Positions 27,878-38,573 are shown, counted from the first letter of the stretch. The stretch is DNA of 64,000 bases from Staphylococcus carnosus (GCF_900458435.1 NZ_UHCT01000001.1:620001-684000); one strand, 5' to 3'. A program made the numbers and translations. The notes: generated by a model not told the origin, from the sequence alone.

Positions 27878-28564
27878 ATGCCAACATTAATATTATGCCG
27901 ACACGGACAAAGTGTTTGGAATGCTGAAAATCTATTTACAGGATGGACTGATGTTGATTTATCAGACCAAGGTGTAGAAGAAGCAACTACTTCAGGTGAT
28001 CGTTTAAAACAAGAAGGAATTGAGATTGATGTTGCTTTTACATCTGTTTTACAACGCGCAATTAAAACAACATATCACTTATTAGAACGTTCAAATCAAT
28101 TATTTGTACCTCTTTATAAAAGTTGGCGTTTAAATGAACGTCATTACGGCGGATTGCAAGGATTAAATAAAGATGCAGCACGTGAAGAGTTCGGTGAAGA
28201 ACAAGTGCATATTTGGCGTCGTTCTTATGACATCGCACCTCCTGACGCTACAGCTGAACAGCGAGAAGCAGATTTAGCTGATCGTAAATATCAAGGGTTA
28301 GATGAACGTGTTATCCCAACATCTGAAAGTTTAAAGGATACATTAGAACGTGTTATTCCATATTGGAATGATGCAATTGCCCCTGAATTATTAACAGGGA
28401 AAACAGTATTAGTATCTGCACATGGCAACTCATTGCGTGCATTAATCAAACATATCGAAGGTGTATCAGATGAAGATATCGTAGGATACGAAATCAAAAC
28501 AGGTGCGCCACTTATCTATGAATTAGATGATAATTTAGGATTTGTATCGAAACATTATTTATAA
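27878..28564 (+). CDS. gpmA: 2,3-bisphosphoglycerate-dependent phosphoglycerate mutase
   Basis: Glycolytic enzyme that interconverts 3- and 2-phosphoglycerate in the cytoplasm. It has 228 residues, the normal length. The phospho-histidine motif LCRHGQSVWN is near residue 9, with ERHYGGLQGLNK and SAHGNSLRALIKHIEG further on. The ATG at 27878 is chosen because AAAGGA is well spaced from it, whereas the in-frame ATG at 27869 directly follows the ribosome site. Monocistronic, with a strong terminator. Confidence 0.96.
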   Translation: MPTLILCRHGQSVWNAENLFTGWTDVDLSDQGVEEATTSGDRLKQEGIEIDVAFTSVLQRAIKTTYHLLERSNQLFVPLYKSWRLNERHYGGLQGLNKDAAREEFGEEQVHIWRRSYDIAPPDATAEQREADLADRKYQGLDERVIPTSESLKDTLERVIPYWNDAIAPELLTGKTVLVSAHGNSLRALIKHIEGVSDEDIVGYEIKTGAPLIYELDDNLGFVSKHYL

Positions 28565-28570
28565 AAAAAT

Positions 28571-28606
28571 AAAGGATTCCGAACCATGAATGGGCTCGGA
28601 ATCCTT
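28571..28606 (+). terminator. Terminator of gpmA
   Basis: AAAGGATTCCGA / TCGGAATCCTTT stem followed by T. Confidence 0.9.
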
Positions 28607-28637
28607 TTCTTTGCAAATGACCAGGATAGAGTTTTTT

Positions 28638-28662
28638 AAAAGAAAAGACTTATTTGCGTCTT
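28638..28662 (-). terminator. Weak terminator downstream of the 36-residue gene
   Basis: AAGAC / GTCTT stem followed on the reverse strand by TTCTTTT. If used, the transcript of the small gene carries about 165 bases of 3' untranslated RNA, including a hairpin at 28737-28757 whose loop reads TTTTCCCAG. Confidence 0.4.
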
Positions 28663-28826
28663 AATAATAAATTAGGGAATATTTTATAAATATGAAATAC
28701 TGTTTAACCCGCATGCAGAGAGACACTTAACTAGGGAACAACCTGGGAAAAGTTGTTTTATAGTCTGGTGAAACGGATTGGAATTAATAGTGTTTAAAGG
28801 ATCATTTGCAAAGTGATATATCTATA

Positions 28827-28937
28827 TTAATTATTCTTATTGCGTTTGTGGCTTTTAATAACTTTTAATGCACGTTTACGTGTTTTGATATTAGGACTAT
28901 GCAAATTACGACGTGCAGTTGATAAATCTAGTTTCAT
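28827..28937 (-). CDS. 36-residue basic protein, putative metal-homeostasis type
   Basis: ATG at 28937 with GGAGG 8 bases upstream opens a 36-codon frame. The protein is very basic (MKLDLSTARRNLHSPNIKTR at the N-terminus, then KRALKVIKSHKRNKNN). It resembles the short Firmicutes proteins catalogued as 'putative metal homeostasis protein', recalled mainly for the S-P-N-I-K-T-R-K-R-A-L core; no biochemical role is known to me. A near-perfect Zur box lies 55 bases upstream. Basic composition would fit RNA or ribosome binding, which is inference. The surrounding 28607-28826 holds only the probable 3' region of this transcript. Confidence 0.75.
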   Translation of the reverse strand: MKLDLSTARRNLHSPNIKTRKRALKVIKSHKRNKNN

Positions 28938-28991
28938 AATTTTCGCCTCCTAAATGGACTTTCTCTATTATGCAATATTTTTAAGAAAATG

Positions 28992-29014
28992 TAAATAGTA
29001 ATGATTACGATTTA
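28992..29014. promoter_or_regulatory. Zur box
   Basis: Core TAGTAAT-G-ATTACGA flanked by TAAA and TTTA: a 23-base palindrome with a single mismatched pair. It differs from the Zur consensus TCGTAAT-N-ATTACGA only at one position, whereas Fur (TGATAAT) and PerR (TTATAAT) boxes differ in the diagnostic CG. It lies 55 bases before the small reverse-strand gene and 170 before tcyA. The rest of 29015-29183 (tcyA leader) has no element I can assign. Confidence 0.75.
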
Positions 29015-29183
29015 AGGGATAGTTAAGGTTTTTCATCGTGTAAACACAGAAATTATGTGGAATACATATAATAAGGAAATTTCGGGAATACACAAACTGA
29101 TTTTAAATATTGACGGATAGGGGCGCATGGCTTAAAATTAATGTTATTCCGATGAGAATGATAAGGATAAAGGAGAAAAGGTT

Positions 29184-29972
29184 ATGAAGAGAATATTATT
29201 AACTGTTTTGACAATCGTATTAACAGTAGCTTTGGCTGCATGTGGCAACGGTTCAAGTGATAACAAATCATCGAAATCTAAAGATGATAATAAAACATTA
29301 GTGGTAGGTACAGAAGGGACTTATGCACCTTTTACATACCATGATAAAAAAGGAAACTTAACAGGTTACGATATTGATGTAACAAAAGCTGTAGCGAAAG
29401 AAATGGGATACAAAGTTAAGTTTAAAGAAACACAATGGGATTCTATGTTTGCTGGCCTTGATTCAGGTCGTTTCGATATGATTGCCAACCAAGTTGGTAT
29501 CAATAAAGATCGTGAAGCAAAATATAAATTCTCTAAACCATACACTTATTCATCAGGTGTATTAGTAGTGAACAAAGATAACAAAAATATTAAATCATTT
29601 GATGATGTTAAAGGTAAAAAATTAGCACAAACATTCACTTCTAATTATGGTGAACTTGCAAAATCTAAAGGTGCTGAACTTGTTAAAGTAGATGGCTTTA
29701 ACCAAGCAATGGATTTATTACAATCACATCGTGTTGAAGGTACTTTCAATGACAGCTTATCTTACTTAGATTATAAGAAACAAAAACCTGATGCAAAAAT
29801 CAAAGAAATCAAAGGTAACGCAGAAAAAAGTAAAACTGCTTTCACTTTCACTAAAAAAGAAGACGATGCAACAATTAAAAAAGTAAATAAAGCATTAGAC
29901 AAATTAGAAAAAGATGGCGAACTAGCTAAAATCGGTAAGAAATGGTTTGGTCAAGATGTTTCTAAAACTTAA
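29184..29972 (+). CDS. tcyA: Cystine ABC importer, substrate-binding lipoprotein
   Basis: Lipid-anchored extracellular binding protein of 262 residues. The signal peptide ends in the lipobox ALAACG (lipidated Cys near residue 20). The family-3 solute-binding fold is shown by VVGTEGTYAPFTYHDKKGNLTGYDIDV and AGLDSGRFDMIANQVG. With tcyB and tcyC it matches the S. aureus TcyABC cystine importer in order and location, downstream of gpmA. A strong AAAGGAG lies before the ATG. The stop lies inside tcyB (17-base overlap). CymR-type control is expected from other staphylococci but not proven here. Confidence 0.92.
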   Translation: MKRILLTVLTIVLTVALAACGNGSSDNKSSKSKDDNKTLVVGTEGTYAPFTYHDKKGNLTGYDIDVTKAVAKEMGYKVKFKETQWDSMFAGLDSGRFDMIANQVGINKDREAKYKFSKPYTYSSGVLVVNKDNKNIKSFDDVKGKKLAQTFTSNYGELAKSKGAELVKVDGFNQAMDLLQSHRVEGTFNDSLSYLDYKKQKPDAKIKEIKGNAEKSKTAFTFTKKEDDATIKKVNKALDKLEKDGELAKIGKKWFGQDVSKT

Positions 29973-30690
29973 TGCGATCGTTTTGAATGAACAGCAGTTA
30001 CATGCATTAGATGCAGCACGACAAGCGTTCCTTCCTATGTTAGGCGGATTGATTAAGTACTCAATCCCTATTACTTTAGTAACATTTGTTTTAGGTTTGA
30101 TTATTGCGTTATTTACAGCTTTAATGCGAATCAGTACAAGTAAGATTTTGCGAGGTATTGCAAGAGTATATGTATCTATTATTCGTGGTACACCAATGAT
30201 TGTACAATTATTCATTATATTCTATGGATTGCCGGAACTTGGCAGATTAGTTACGAATAACCCGGATACGCAGTGGACATTACCTTCTGTCGTAGCGGCA
30301 ATTATTGGATTATCTTTAAATGTCGGTGCATATGCTTCTGAGATTATCCGTGGTGGAATTATTTCAATACCAAAAGGCCAGTCTGAAGCGGCATATTCAA
30401 TTGGGATGAATTATCGCCAAACAATTCAGCGCATTATCCTACCGCAAGCTATTCGTGTCTCAGTACCGGCACTCGGTAATACATTCCTCAGCTTGTTGAA
30501 AGATACATCTTTATTAGGATTTATCTTAGTAGCTGAGATGTTCAGAAAAGCACAAGAAGTTGCTTCAACAACATATGAATATTTAACAATTTATATTCTT
30601 GTAGCTTTATTATACTGGGTTGTTTGCTTTATCATTTCAGTGATTCAATCCTTCTATGAATCCTACTTAGAAAGAGGGTATCGTTCATGA
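29956..30690 (+). CDS. tcyB: Cystine ABC importer permease
   Basis: Membrane permease of 244 residues with about five helices and the EAA loop [25 protein letters not shown]. The frame opens at a TTG (29947), but the ATG at 29956 is taken as the start; it lies inside tcyA, and coupling to tcyA translation would explain the weak ribosome site. A start at the internal TTG before NEQQ is also possible. The stop overlaps the tcyC ATG (ATGA at 30687-30690). Confidence 0.92.
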   Translation: MFLKLNAIVLNEQQLHALDAARQAFLPMLGGLIKYSIPITLVTFVLGLIIALFTALMRISTSKILRGIARVYVSIIRGTPMIVQLFIIFYGLPELGRLVTNNPDTQWTLPSVVAAIIGLSLNVGAYASEIIRGGIISIPKGQSEAAYSIGMNYRQTIQRIILPQAIRVSVPALGNTFLSLLKDTSLLGFILVAEMFRKAQEVASTTYEYLTIYILVALLYWVVCFIISVIQSFYESYLERGYRS

Positions 30691-31424
30691 TTGAATTGAA
30701 AAATATTAAAAAATCCTTCGGTGATAAAGAAGTTATTAAGGGTGTCGACCTTAATGTAAATGAAGGTGAAGTTGTAACATTAATTGGACGTTCTGGTTCT
30801 GGTAAAACAACTTTACTGCGTATGATGAATGCATTGGAATTACCGACTGAAGGTCAAGTTTGGGTGAATGGTGAAACTTATACGAATAATGATAAGAAAT
30901 CACAAATTCGCGTACGCAAACAATCAGGTATGGTATTCCAGAACTATAATCTTTTTCCACACAAGACAGCTATTGAAAATGTAATGGAAGGTCTTATTGT
31001 TGTGAAAAAGATGAATAAGCAAGATGCAAGAAAACGTGCTGAATCATTGCTTGAAAAAGTAGGATTAACGAATGTTAAAGATCAGCACCCGAGCGCTTTA
31101 TCAGGTGGACAACAACAACGTGTTGCGATTGCAAGAGCTTTAGCAATGAATCCAAAAGTGATGTTGTTTGATGAACCAACTTCAGCACTTGATCCAGAAC
31201 TTGTAAATGAAGTATTGCGGGTTATTAAAGAACTTGCACGCGAAGGTATGACAATGGTTATTGTCACGCATGAAATGCGTTTTGCGAAAGAAGTTTCAGA
31301 TAAAACCGTATTTATTCATGAAGGTGTCATCGGTGAAGAAGGGAAGCCTTCTGAAATATTCGAGCATCCGAAATCAAAGGATCTGCAACGTTTCTTAAAT
31401 GTAATTCAAGAACAAGAAATTTAA
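30687..31424 (+). CDS. tcyC: Cystine ABC importer ATPase
   Basis: ATP-binding subunit of 245 residues: Walker [10 protein letters not shown] (about 34-42), Q-loop [10 protein letters not shown], signature [15 protein letters not shown], Walker [15 protein letters not shown], switch IVTHE. This is the polar amino acid uptake (PAAT) class. Last gene of the operon, with a terminator 6 bases after the stop. Confidence 0.93.
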   Translation: MIELKNIKKSFGDKEVIKGVDLNVNEGEVVTLIGRSGSGKTTLLRMMNALELPTEGQVWVNGETYTNNDKKSQIRVRKQSGMVFQNYNLFPHKTAIENVMEGLIVVKKMNKQDARKRAESLLEKVGLTNVKDQHPSALSGGQQQRVAIARALAMNPKVMLFDEPTSALDPELVNEVLRVIKELAREGMTMVIVTHEMRFAKEVSDKTVFIHEGVIGEEGKPSEIFEHPKSKDLQRFLNVIQEQEI

Positions 31425-31429
31425 ATTCC

Positions 31430-31467
31430 AACTCTCGATTTATTCTATATAAGTCGAGAGTTTTTAT
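31430..31467 (+). terminator. Terminator of tcyABC
   Basis: AACTCTCGA / TCGAGAGTT stem followed by TTTATTTT. Confidence 0.85.
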
Positions 31468-31632
31468 TTTGTCATAATTTCACATAGCACATCATAACGA
31501 TACAGTGTATGATGAAGTTTGAGAGAGTTTAGAGAAAAAGAATAAACACTATGAATTGGAAACATGATTTAAGAATGAAGAATATCGATTCAAGTGGATA
31601 GAGAACAATTAGGATCGAGGCGTATTTTATTT

Positions 31633-32232
31633 ATGAAAAAATTAGCATTATTAGTTTGCATTGGTATTATCGCTGCTGTATTACAAGGATGTTCACAAAA
31701 AGACCCTGATTTAAATAGTAAAAATGGAAAAATCAGAGTTGTAGAATTTGCTGATTATAAATGTCCGTACTGTAAAAAAGTAGAAGATAATATCATGCCG
31801 AAATTAGAAAAAGATTATATTGATAAAGGCAAAGTGGATTATCAAATGGTTAATGTGGCTTTTTTAGGTAAAGATTCTATTATTGGTTCACGTGCAGGTC
31901 ATGCGGTAAAAAATATTGCACCTAAACAATATTTAGATTTTCAAAAGAAAATTTTTGCTGTACAACCTGATACAGAAGACCATAAGAAACCTTGGATTAA
32001 TGAAAAACTGTTAGACAAGTTAATCGATGGATTAAAAATCTCTAATAAACAAAAGGCAGATATTAAAAAAGACTATAAAACAAAAAACAGTAAATCTTGG
32101 AAAGATGCTGAAAAAGATAAAGCATTTGCTAAAAAGAAAAATATTGATACTGTACCTGTAGTTTTTGTGGATGGTACCAAATTGGATGATCCGTATCATT
32201 TTAAAGAATATAAAGATTTACTAGAAAAATAA
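31633..32232 (+). CDS. dsbA: DsbA-like thiol oxidase lipoprotein
   Basis: Extracytoplasmic thioredoxin-fold lipoprotein of 199 residues. The signal peptide has lipobox VLQGCS, and the active site is CPYC in FADYKCPYCKKVEDN. A helical insert and a cis-proline loop (DTVPVVFVDG) follow. It closely resembles S. aureus DsbA (NVAFLGKDSIIGSRAGHAV), a strong oxidant that works without a DsbB partner. The frame extends upstream to 31594, but the signal peptide begins at the ATG 31633, with GAGGCG about 10 bases upstream. Monocistronic. Confidence 0.93.
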   Translation: MKKLALLVCIGIIAAVLQGCSQKDPDLNSKNGKIRVVEFADYKCPYCKKVEDNIMPKLEKDYIDKGKVDYQMVNVAFLGKDSIIGSRAGHAVKNIAPKQYLDFQKKIFAVQPDTEDHKKPWINEKLLDKLIDGLKISNKQKADIKKDYKTKNSKSWKDAEKDKAFAKKKNIDTVPVVFVDGTKLDDPYHFKEYKDLLEK

Positions 32233-32249
32233 AGCAGTTTAAAGACGAT

Positions 32250-32289
32250 AAGACTGACACATTTAAAAATATTGTGTTGGTCTTTTTTT
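32250..32289 (+). terminator. Terminator of dsbA
   Basis: Twelve-pair stem AAGACTGACACA / TGTGTTGGTCTT followed by T. Confidence 0.88.
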
Positions 32290-32380
32290 ATTTTAGAAAC
32301 AAGCAAAAATACGGGTAAATTAAAGTGAACACAAGTACCAATCTTGTGTAAAGGATGGCTAAGTGCTAAAATACACAAGT

Positions 32381-32405
32381 ATAAAACATAACGATTACGA
32401 TTTAT
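32381..32405 (+). promoter_or_regulatory. Zur-like box before the three-gene metal cluster
   Basis: Right half ATTACGA (32394-32400) is a perfect Zur half-site with flanking TTTA. The left half ACATAAC matches 4 of 7, while the outer flanks again pair (TAAA/TTTA). It lies about 60 bases before the FAD oxidoreductase start. Together with the 28992 box this suggests zinc-responsive control. Confidence 0.55.
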
Positions 32406-32446
32406 TATTGAGGATTGAAATCTAACACACGATTGTAGATATATAA

Positions 32447-34908
<2,462 letters not shown>

Positions 34909-34932
34909 TATCAATAAAGAGAGGAATTCAAT

Positions 34933-35847
34933 ATGGATATTGTTATACTTGGCGGCTTTTTGGGTGGCGGTAAAACAACGACACTCAACAATTTAGTTAA
35001 ACAAGCCATTGAACATGAATTAAAACTTGCAATTATTATGAATGATTTCGGTAAAACGAGTGTTGACCGTTATCTTGTAGACCAATCAGTTCCTATGGAT
35101 GAAATTATTGAAGGATGTATTTGCTGCGCAATGAAAGGTGACGTATCGAGACAGCTCCATCAAATCTATCTTGATTATCAACCTGATGTTGTTTTTGTAG
35201 AGTGCAGTGGGATTGCAGAACCGCAATCCGTTATTGATGCTTGCTTAACCCCTGCATTAACACCGATTTCAACAATTCAAGCTGTGGTTGGTGTGGTTGA
35301 TGCATCGCTCTATGCAAAACTTGAAACTTATCCAGGTGATATGCAGAAGTTGTATTATGAACAACTAGCACATTGTTCTCATCTTTTCGTTAATAAAATC
35401 GATTGCTGTGAAACAGAAGCAGTTGCAACGATTTATAGTGATCTTAATGTTTTGAATCCAAAAGCAGAAATCACAATAGGCAGTTATGGACATATTGAGA
35501 GTGATTTATTTAAAAAAGAAGCTATAACTGAGCGGCAATCATTAGAAAATGAAGATTCATCTTGTAAAGTATCTCAACACAGACATCATGATGGAATAGG
35601 TCATCGTTATTTTGAATTTGATAATGCAATTGCTTTAGAACAATTGGTGGAGTGGTTGGAAAACTTGCCGCAATCTATTTATCGTGTGAAAGGATTCATT
35701 CGCTTTAAAGAACACCCTGATACACAATTGGTTCAGTATAGCGCTGGACAAGTAGAAATCTCACCTATCAGTTTAAAGTCAAAAGTACAAAATTATTTAG
35801 TTGTAATCGGCAGTCATTTAGAAAAACTTGAAACTCCAATCATTTAA
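34933..35847 (+). CDS. CobW/COG0523 metallochaperone GTPase
   Basis: G3E-family P-loop GTPase of 304 residues: Walker A GGFLGGGKTT (7-16), metal-binding GCICC (61-65, the diagnostic CxCC), ECSGIAEP, and NKID for guanine recognition. A His-rich stretch (QHRHHDGIGH, about 216-225) precedes the CobW C-terminal domain. Such proteins (YciC/ZagA in Bacillus, ZNG1) deliver zinc or other metals to client enzymes under scarcity and are often Zur-regulated, in line with the upstream box. AGAGGAATT precedes the ATG. No convincing terminator follows, only a weak hairpin near 35883-35905. Confidence 0.85.
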   Translation: MDIVILGGFLGGGKTTTLNNLVKQAIEHELKLAIIMNDFGKTSVDRYLVDQSVPMDEIIEGCICCAMKGDVSRQLHQIYLDYQPDVVFVECSGIAEPQSVIDACLTPALTPISTIQAVVGVVDASLYAKLETYPGDMQKLYYEQLAHCSHLFVNKIDCCETEAVATIYSDLNVLNPKAEITIGSYGHIESDLFKKEAITERQSLENEDSSCKVSQHRHHDGIGHRYFEFDNAIALEQLVEWLENLPQSIYRVKGFIRFKEHPDTQLVQYSAGQVEISPISLKSKVQNYLVVIGSHLEKLETPII

Positions 35848-35909
35848 AGTCGTAATTAGGGTGCAATTCGGGTAAATAAAAAAAGAGTTCGATCAAAAGA
35901 ACTTTATTG

Positions 35910-35945
35910 TTGATATATTTTTTGTATCTGGTATACTAATTATAC
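35910..35945 (+). promoter_or_regulatory. yceI promoter with QsrR/YodB-type operator
   Basis: -35 TTGATA (35910-35915), 16-base spacer, extended -10 TGG-TATACT (35932-35937). GTATA-CTAAT-TATAC (35931-35945) overlaps the -10 and matches exactly the quinone-sensor QsrR/YodB operator GTATA-N5-TATAC. Confidence 0.7.
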
Positions 35946-35970
35946 AAACAGATTATTGGAGGTTTCATTT

Positions 35971-36486
35971 ATGACTAAATTTACTTTTGATCCAGCGCAC
36001 TCTTCTATCGAATTCCAAGTTAAACACTTAATGGTGTCTAAAGTGAAAGGCAGCTTTACACAATTCAATGCAGAACTATCAGGTGACTTAAACGATTTAA
36101 GTTCATTAAAAGGTTCAGCATCAATTGATGTTAAATCTATCGATACAAACCAAGAAGATCGTGACAACCACTTACGTACAAACGATTTCTTTGATGTAGA
36201 TAACTATCCTGAAGTAAAATTCGAAATTAAAGATGTTACAAAAGATAAAGTAACAGGCGATTTAACAATTAAAGGTACAACACACGAAGAAACATTCGAT
36301 CTTGATTTCGAAGGTGTCAGCAAAAACCCATTAAACGATACTAACGTAGCAGGTTTCACAGTATCTGGTAAAGTAGACCGCGAAAAATACGGTATGTCAT
36401 TTAACCAAACATTAGAAACTGGCGGCGTATTAATCGGTAAAGATGTTAAATTCGAAGCAGACTTAGAATTTATCGTTGAAGACTAA
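35971..36486 (+). CDS. YceI-family isoprenoid/quinone-binding protein
   Basis: Lipocalin-like beta-barrel protein of 171 residues. YceI motifs FDPAHSSIEFQVKHLMVSKVKG and NHLRTNDFFDVDNYPEVKFE are present. There is no signal peptide, so unlike E. coli YceI it is cytoplasmic. Relatives bind polyprenoid chains such as quinones. ATG 35971 is chosen (GGAGG 9 bases upstream) over the in-frame start at 35956. The gene has its own promoter with a perfect quinone-sensor operator, and a terminator. Codon use is highly biased (few rare codons), suggesting high expression. Confidence 0.92.
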   Translation: MTKFTFDPAHSSIEFQVKHLMVSKVKGSFTQFNAELSGDLNDLSSLKGSASIDVKSIDTNQEDRDNHLRTNDFFDVDNYPEVKFEIKDVTKDKVTGDLTIKGTTHEETFDLDFEGVSKNPLNDTNVAGFTVSGKVDREKYGMSFNQTLETGGVLIGKDVKFEADLEFIVED

Positions 36487-36499
36487 TTTTTAATAAATG

Positions 36500-36539
36500 G
36501 ACTGTAGTGCAGTATATAGACTGTGCTGCAGTCTTTTTT
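36500..36539 (+). terminator. Terminator of yceI
   Basis: GACTGTAGTGCAG / CTGTGCTGCAGTC stem followed by six T. Confidence 0.9.
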
Positions 36540-36629
36540 CTTTTTATTGGAAATTAGCGTTCAGGGTATATCATAATAAAAGCAGAACTTTTTAAAACAT
36601 TATTACTAAAAAAGAGGAAGTGAAGATAA

Positions 36630-37100
36630 GTGGCAATTGAAAGAGAGGGCAATAAAATTATTTTCAGTCGTGTATTTGATGCGCGAATCCAAGATGTATT
36701 TAATGCATATACAACAAAATCAAAGTTTGAGCAATGGTTTCATCCGAAAGGTGCAAGTACAGAAGTCTATGATTTTGATGCAAGACCAGGAGGTAAAAAC
36801 TTCTTTAAAATTAATGCACCAGATGGTCAAAGTTATACTGTTATGCAATATGATGAAATTGAAGCACCATATAAAATTATCTATCATGACTATTTCGCAA
36901 ACGAAAAAGGTCAAATCAACCCTAATATGAATGGTATGAAAGTGGAAATTTATTTCGAGTCTAAAGGTGATGAAAAAACAGAAGTGAAATCTATTTCTAT
37001 TATGCCGACAGAACAATCAGCACAACAATTGCTTGATATGGGTGTAGAAGAAGGCATGGAAAGTACTTTAGATCAGTTAGAGGGATTACTTAAAAAGTGA
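36630..37100 (+). CDS. SRPBCC/AHSA1-domain protein
   Basis: Cytoplasmic protein of 156 residues with the START-like helix-grip fold: FSRVFDARIQDVFNAYTTKSKFEQWF is the canonical AHSA1 N-terminal helix region, DFDARPGGKNFF the central strand, and MEEGMESTLDQLEGLLKK-like sequence the last helix. Members bind hydrophobic ligands; none is known here. The start is a GTG at 36630 with AGAGGAAG about 13 bases upstream, longer than ideal. Single gene, and no operon partner is visible. Confidence 0.85.
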   Translation: MAIEREGNKIIFSRVFDARIQDVFNAYTTKSKFEQWFHPKGASTEVYDFDARPGGKNFFKINAPDGQSYTVMQYDEIEAPYKIIYHDYFANEKGQINPNMNGMKVEIYFESKGDEKTEVKSISIMPTEQSAQQLLDMGVEEGMESTLDQLEGLLKK

Positions 37101-37209
37101 TGGGAATTCCCTGATTTCTGCTTCATCTCGTTTCGCTTCTCAAATGAAAGTGCTACACTATAAATGAGAAAAGACTTGATTTGTTTTTGAGATAAAGAGG
37201 TGAAAAGGA

Positions 37210-37398
37210 ATGAACGAACGTTACGTTAAAGTCGTTATTCTGTATGTTTTAAGTACATTAGTACCTTCTGTTTTATTTAGCTCTAAATGTGTATCTAACA
37301 GCTTCTTAAAATGGTTCTTGCGTACAATTGCAGGATGCGGCATCTTTTCTGCTGGCTTGAAGTTTATGGTCAAAAGAAAAAATAAAAAGCAAGCTTAA
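37210..37398 (+). CDS. Small membrane protein, unknown function
   Basis: Protein of 62 residues with two hydrophobic segments (about 7-24 and 35-52), two cysteines (27 and 43) and a strongly basic tail KRKNKKQA, so positive-inside topology is likely. AGAGGTG lies 7-8 bases before the ATG and a strong terminator follows at once, which supports a real monocistronic gene. No family recognised. Confidence 0.65.
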   Translation: MNERYVKVVILYVLSTLVPSVLFSSKCVSNSFLKWFLRTIAGCGIFSAGLKFMVKRKNKKQA

Positions 37399-37407
37399 TA
37401 ATAGAGA

Positions 37408-37441
37408 AATGAAGCGGCAGATTGTCGCTTCATTTTTTTTT
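37408..37441 (+). terminator. Terminator of the 62-residue gene
   Basis: AATGAAGCGGCA / TGTCGCTTCATT stem followed by T. Confidence 0.92.
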
Positions 37442-37615
37442 GTTGAGATAATCAACAAATGAAATAATTTTTGTATGTTAAGAAACAATATAGTAAGAAT
37501 GCGTTGAAATTTATAAATGATTATGACAAATTTTTAAATTTTACTCTATGCACAGAGATTAAATAATAATATACTATATCTATCTCAAAATGATATATAG
37601 GGGGAAGTATTTTTT

Positions 37616-38446
37616 ATGGTTATGCAAAATCATAAAACGGTTGAAGATACATATGCTTCACGTGAGACAATGAACAGTGTAGTAAGTTCATCTCAAATGA
37701 AATCAGTCATGTTGAGTAAAACGCCAGTGCGTTATTTTCTCAAAGCGATGATGTCAGGTTTCTTATTGTCAATCGTGGCAGTATTCATGTTAGCAATCAA
37801 AACACAACATAACGGTATCAATGAAGGTACTATTAACTTATTAGGGGCTATTGCTTTTAGTTTAGCCTTGGTATTAATCGTTCTTACACATTCTGAGTTA
37901 CTGACAAGTAACTTTATGTATATGACAGCTGGTGCATATTATAAATCAGTTCCAATCGGTAAAATTGTTTGGTTATTTACAGTATGTTTCATCGGTAATA
38001 TCGTCGGGGGATTTGTACTTTTCGGATTATTGAAATTTACAAGCGTGATGACACCAGAAATGGTTACAGCTTTAACAAAAATTGTTGATAAGAAAACGAC
38101 ACTTGGTACTTGGGATGGTATTTTAGTAAAAGCCATCTTTGCCAACTTCTTTATCAATATTGGTATCTACGTATCTATTCAATTCAAAGAAGGCTTGTCT
38201 AAAGCATTCTTTATCGCATGCGGCGTAGTAGTCTTCGTATTTATGGGATATGAACACGTTGTTTATAACGCTAACTTATTCTCAGGTATGATGTTCTATA
38301 ACTTAGATGCATTATCTTGGATTGATGTTTTGAAAAATATCGTTTGGGCATTTGTTGGTAACTATATCGGCGGCGGTATTTTCGTAGGTCTGTTATATGC
38401 TTTCTTTAATGGAAAAAGAAACCATTACATCGACGAACAAAAATAA
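37616..38446 (+). CDS. nirC: Formate/nitrite transporter family protein
   Basis: Six-helix FNT channel of 276 residues. Family features include GFLLSIVAVFMLAI and the central G-D-I-x-x-K-A-x-x-A-N motif seen as GILVKAIFANFFINIGIYV. A polar N-terminal extension (about 1-40) precedes helix 1. Its place directly before the nitrite reductase genes supports nitrite export or import rather than formate. GGGGGAAG lies about 8 bases before the ATG. It is separated from nirR by a hairpin and a new promoter. No NreC-like palindrome is seen upstream of it. Confidence 0.9.
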   Translation: MVMQNHKTVEDTYASRETMNSVVSSSQMKSVMLSKTPVRYFLKAMMSGFLLSIVAVFMLAIKTQHNGINEGTINLLGAIAFSLALVLIVLTHSELLTSNFMYMTAGAYYKSVPIGKIVWLFTVCFIGNIVGGFVLFGLLKFTSVMTPEMVTALTKIVDKKTTLGTWDGILVKAIFANFFINIGIYVSIQFKEGLSKAFFIACGVVVFVFMGYEHVVYNANLFSGMMFYNLDALSWIDVLKNIVWAFVGNYIGGGIFVGLLYAFFNGKRNHYIDEQK

Positions 38447-38457
38447 TTGAAACTTGT

Positions 38458-38496
38458 TAGGGAATCCCCTCAGAATTGAGATAAGGGGATTCCCTA
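38458..38496. promoter_or_regulatory. Inverted repeat: nirC terminator and possible NreC sites of nir
   Basis: TAGGGAATCCCCT and AGGGGATTCCCTA are perfect 13-base inverted arms around a 13-base loop, followed by ATTTTT, so it can terminate nirC. Each arm is itself a TAGGG-AAT-CCCCT near-palindrome like the NreC target (TAGGG-N4/5-CCCTA) in front of narG. It lies 50-90 bases upstream of the nir -10. Confidence 0.7.
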
Positions 38497-38509
38497 TTTT
38501 TATAAAAAG

Positions 38510-38550
38510 TTGTGAATACATTCACATAAAAATTTAAAATAAGGTACAAT
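38510..38550 (+). promoter_or_regulatory. nir promoter with Rex box
   Basis: TTGTGAA-TACA-TTCACAT (38510-38527) matches the Rex consensus TTGTGAA-N4-TTCACAA with one mismatch. TTCACA (38521-38526) would be the -35 and TACAAT (38545-38550) the -10, spacer 18, so Rex binding would block the promoter. Confidence 0.75.
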
Positions 38551-38573
38551 GCAATTAAAGGGGGATACACATC

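Noticed and set aside
28607..28826. A known riboswitch (manganese yybP-ykoY or magnesium type) downstream of gpmA
   Set aside because: The stretch has some structure, but not the conserved motifs, and it lies at the 3' side of the small reverse-strand gene instead of before a metal transporter.
29131..29170. Fur box before tcyA
   Set aside because: TGAGAAT-G-ATAAGGA has only one good half; the match to TGATAAT-N-ATTATCA is too weak.
36630..36930. 97-codon second forward frame inside the SRPBCC gene
   Set aside because: Overlapping shadow frame of the well-supported AHSA1 protein, without its own ribosome site or domain similarity.
37442..37615. NreC or Rex site in front of nirC
   Set aside because: No GC-rich palindrome and no TTGTGAA-type repeat were found, although both occur before nirR and NreC-type sites before narG and narT.
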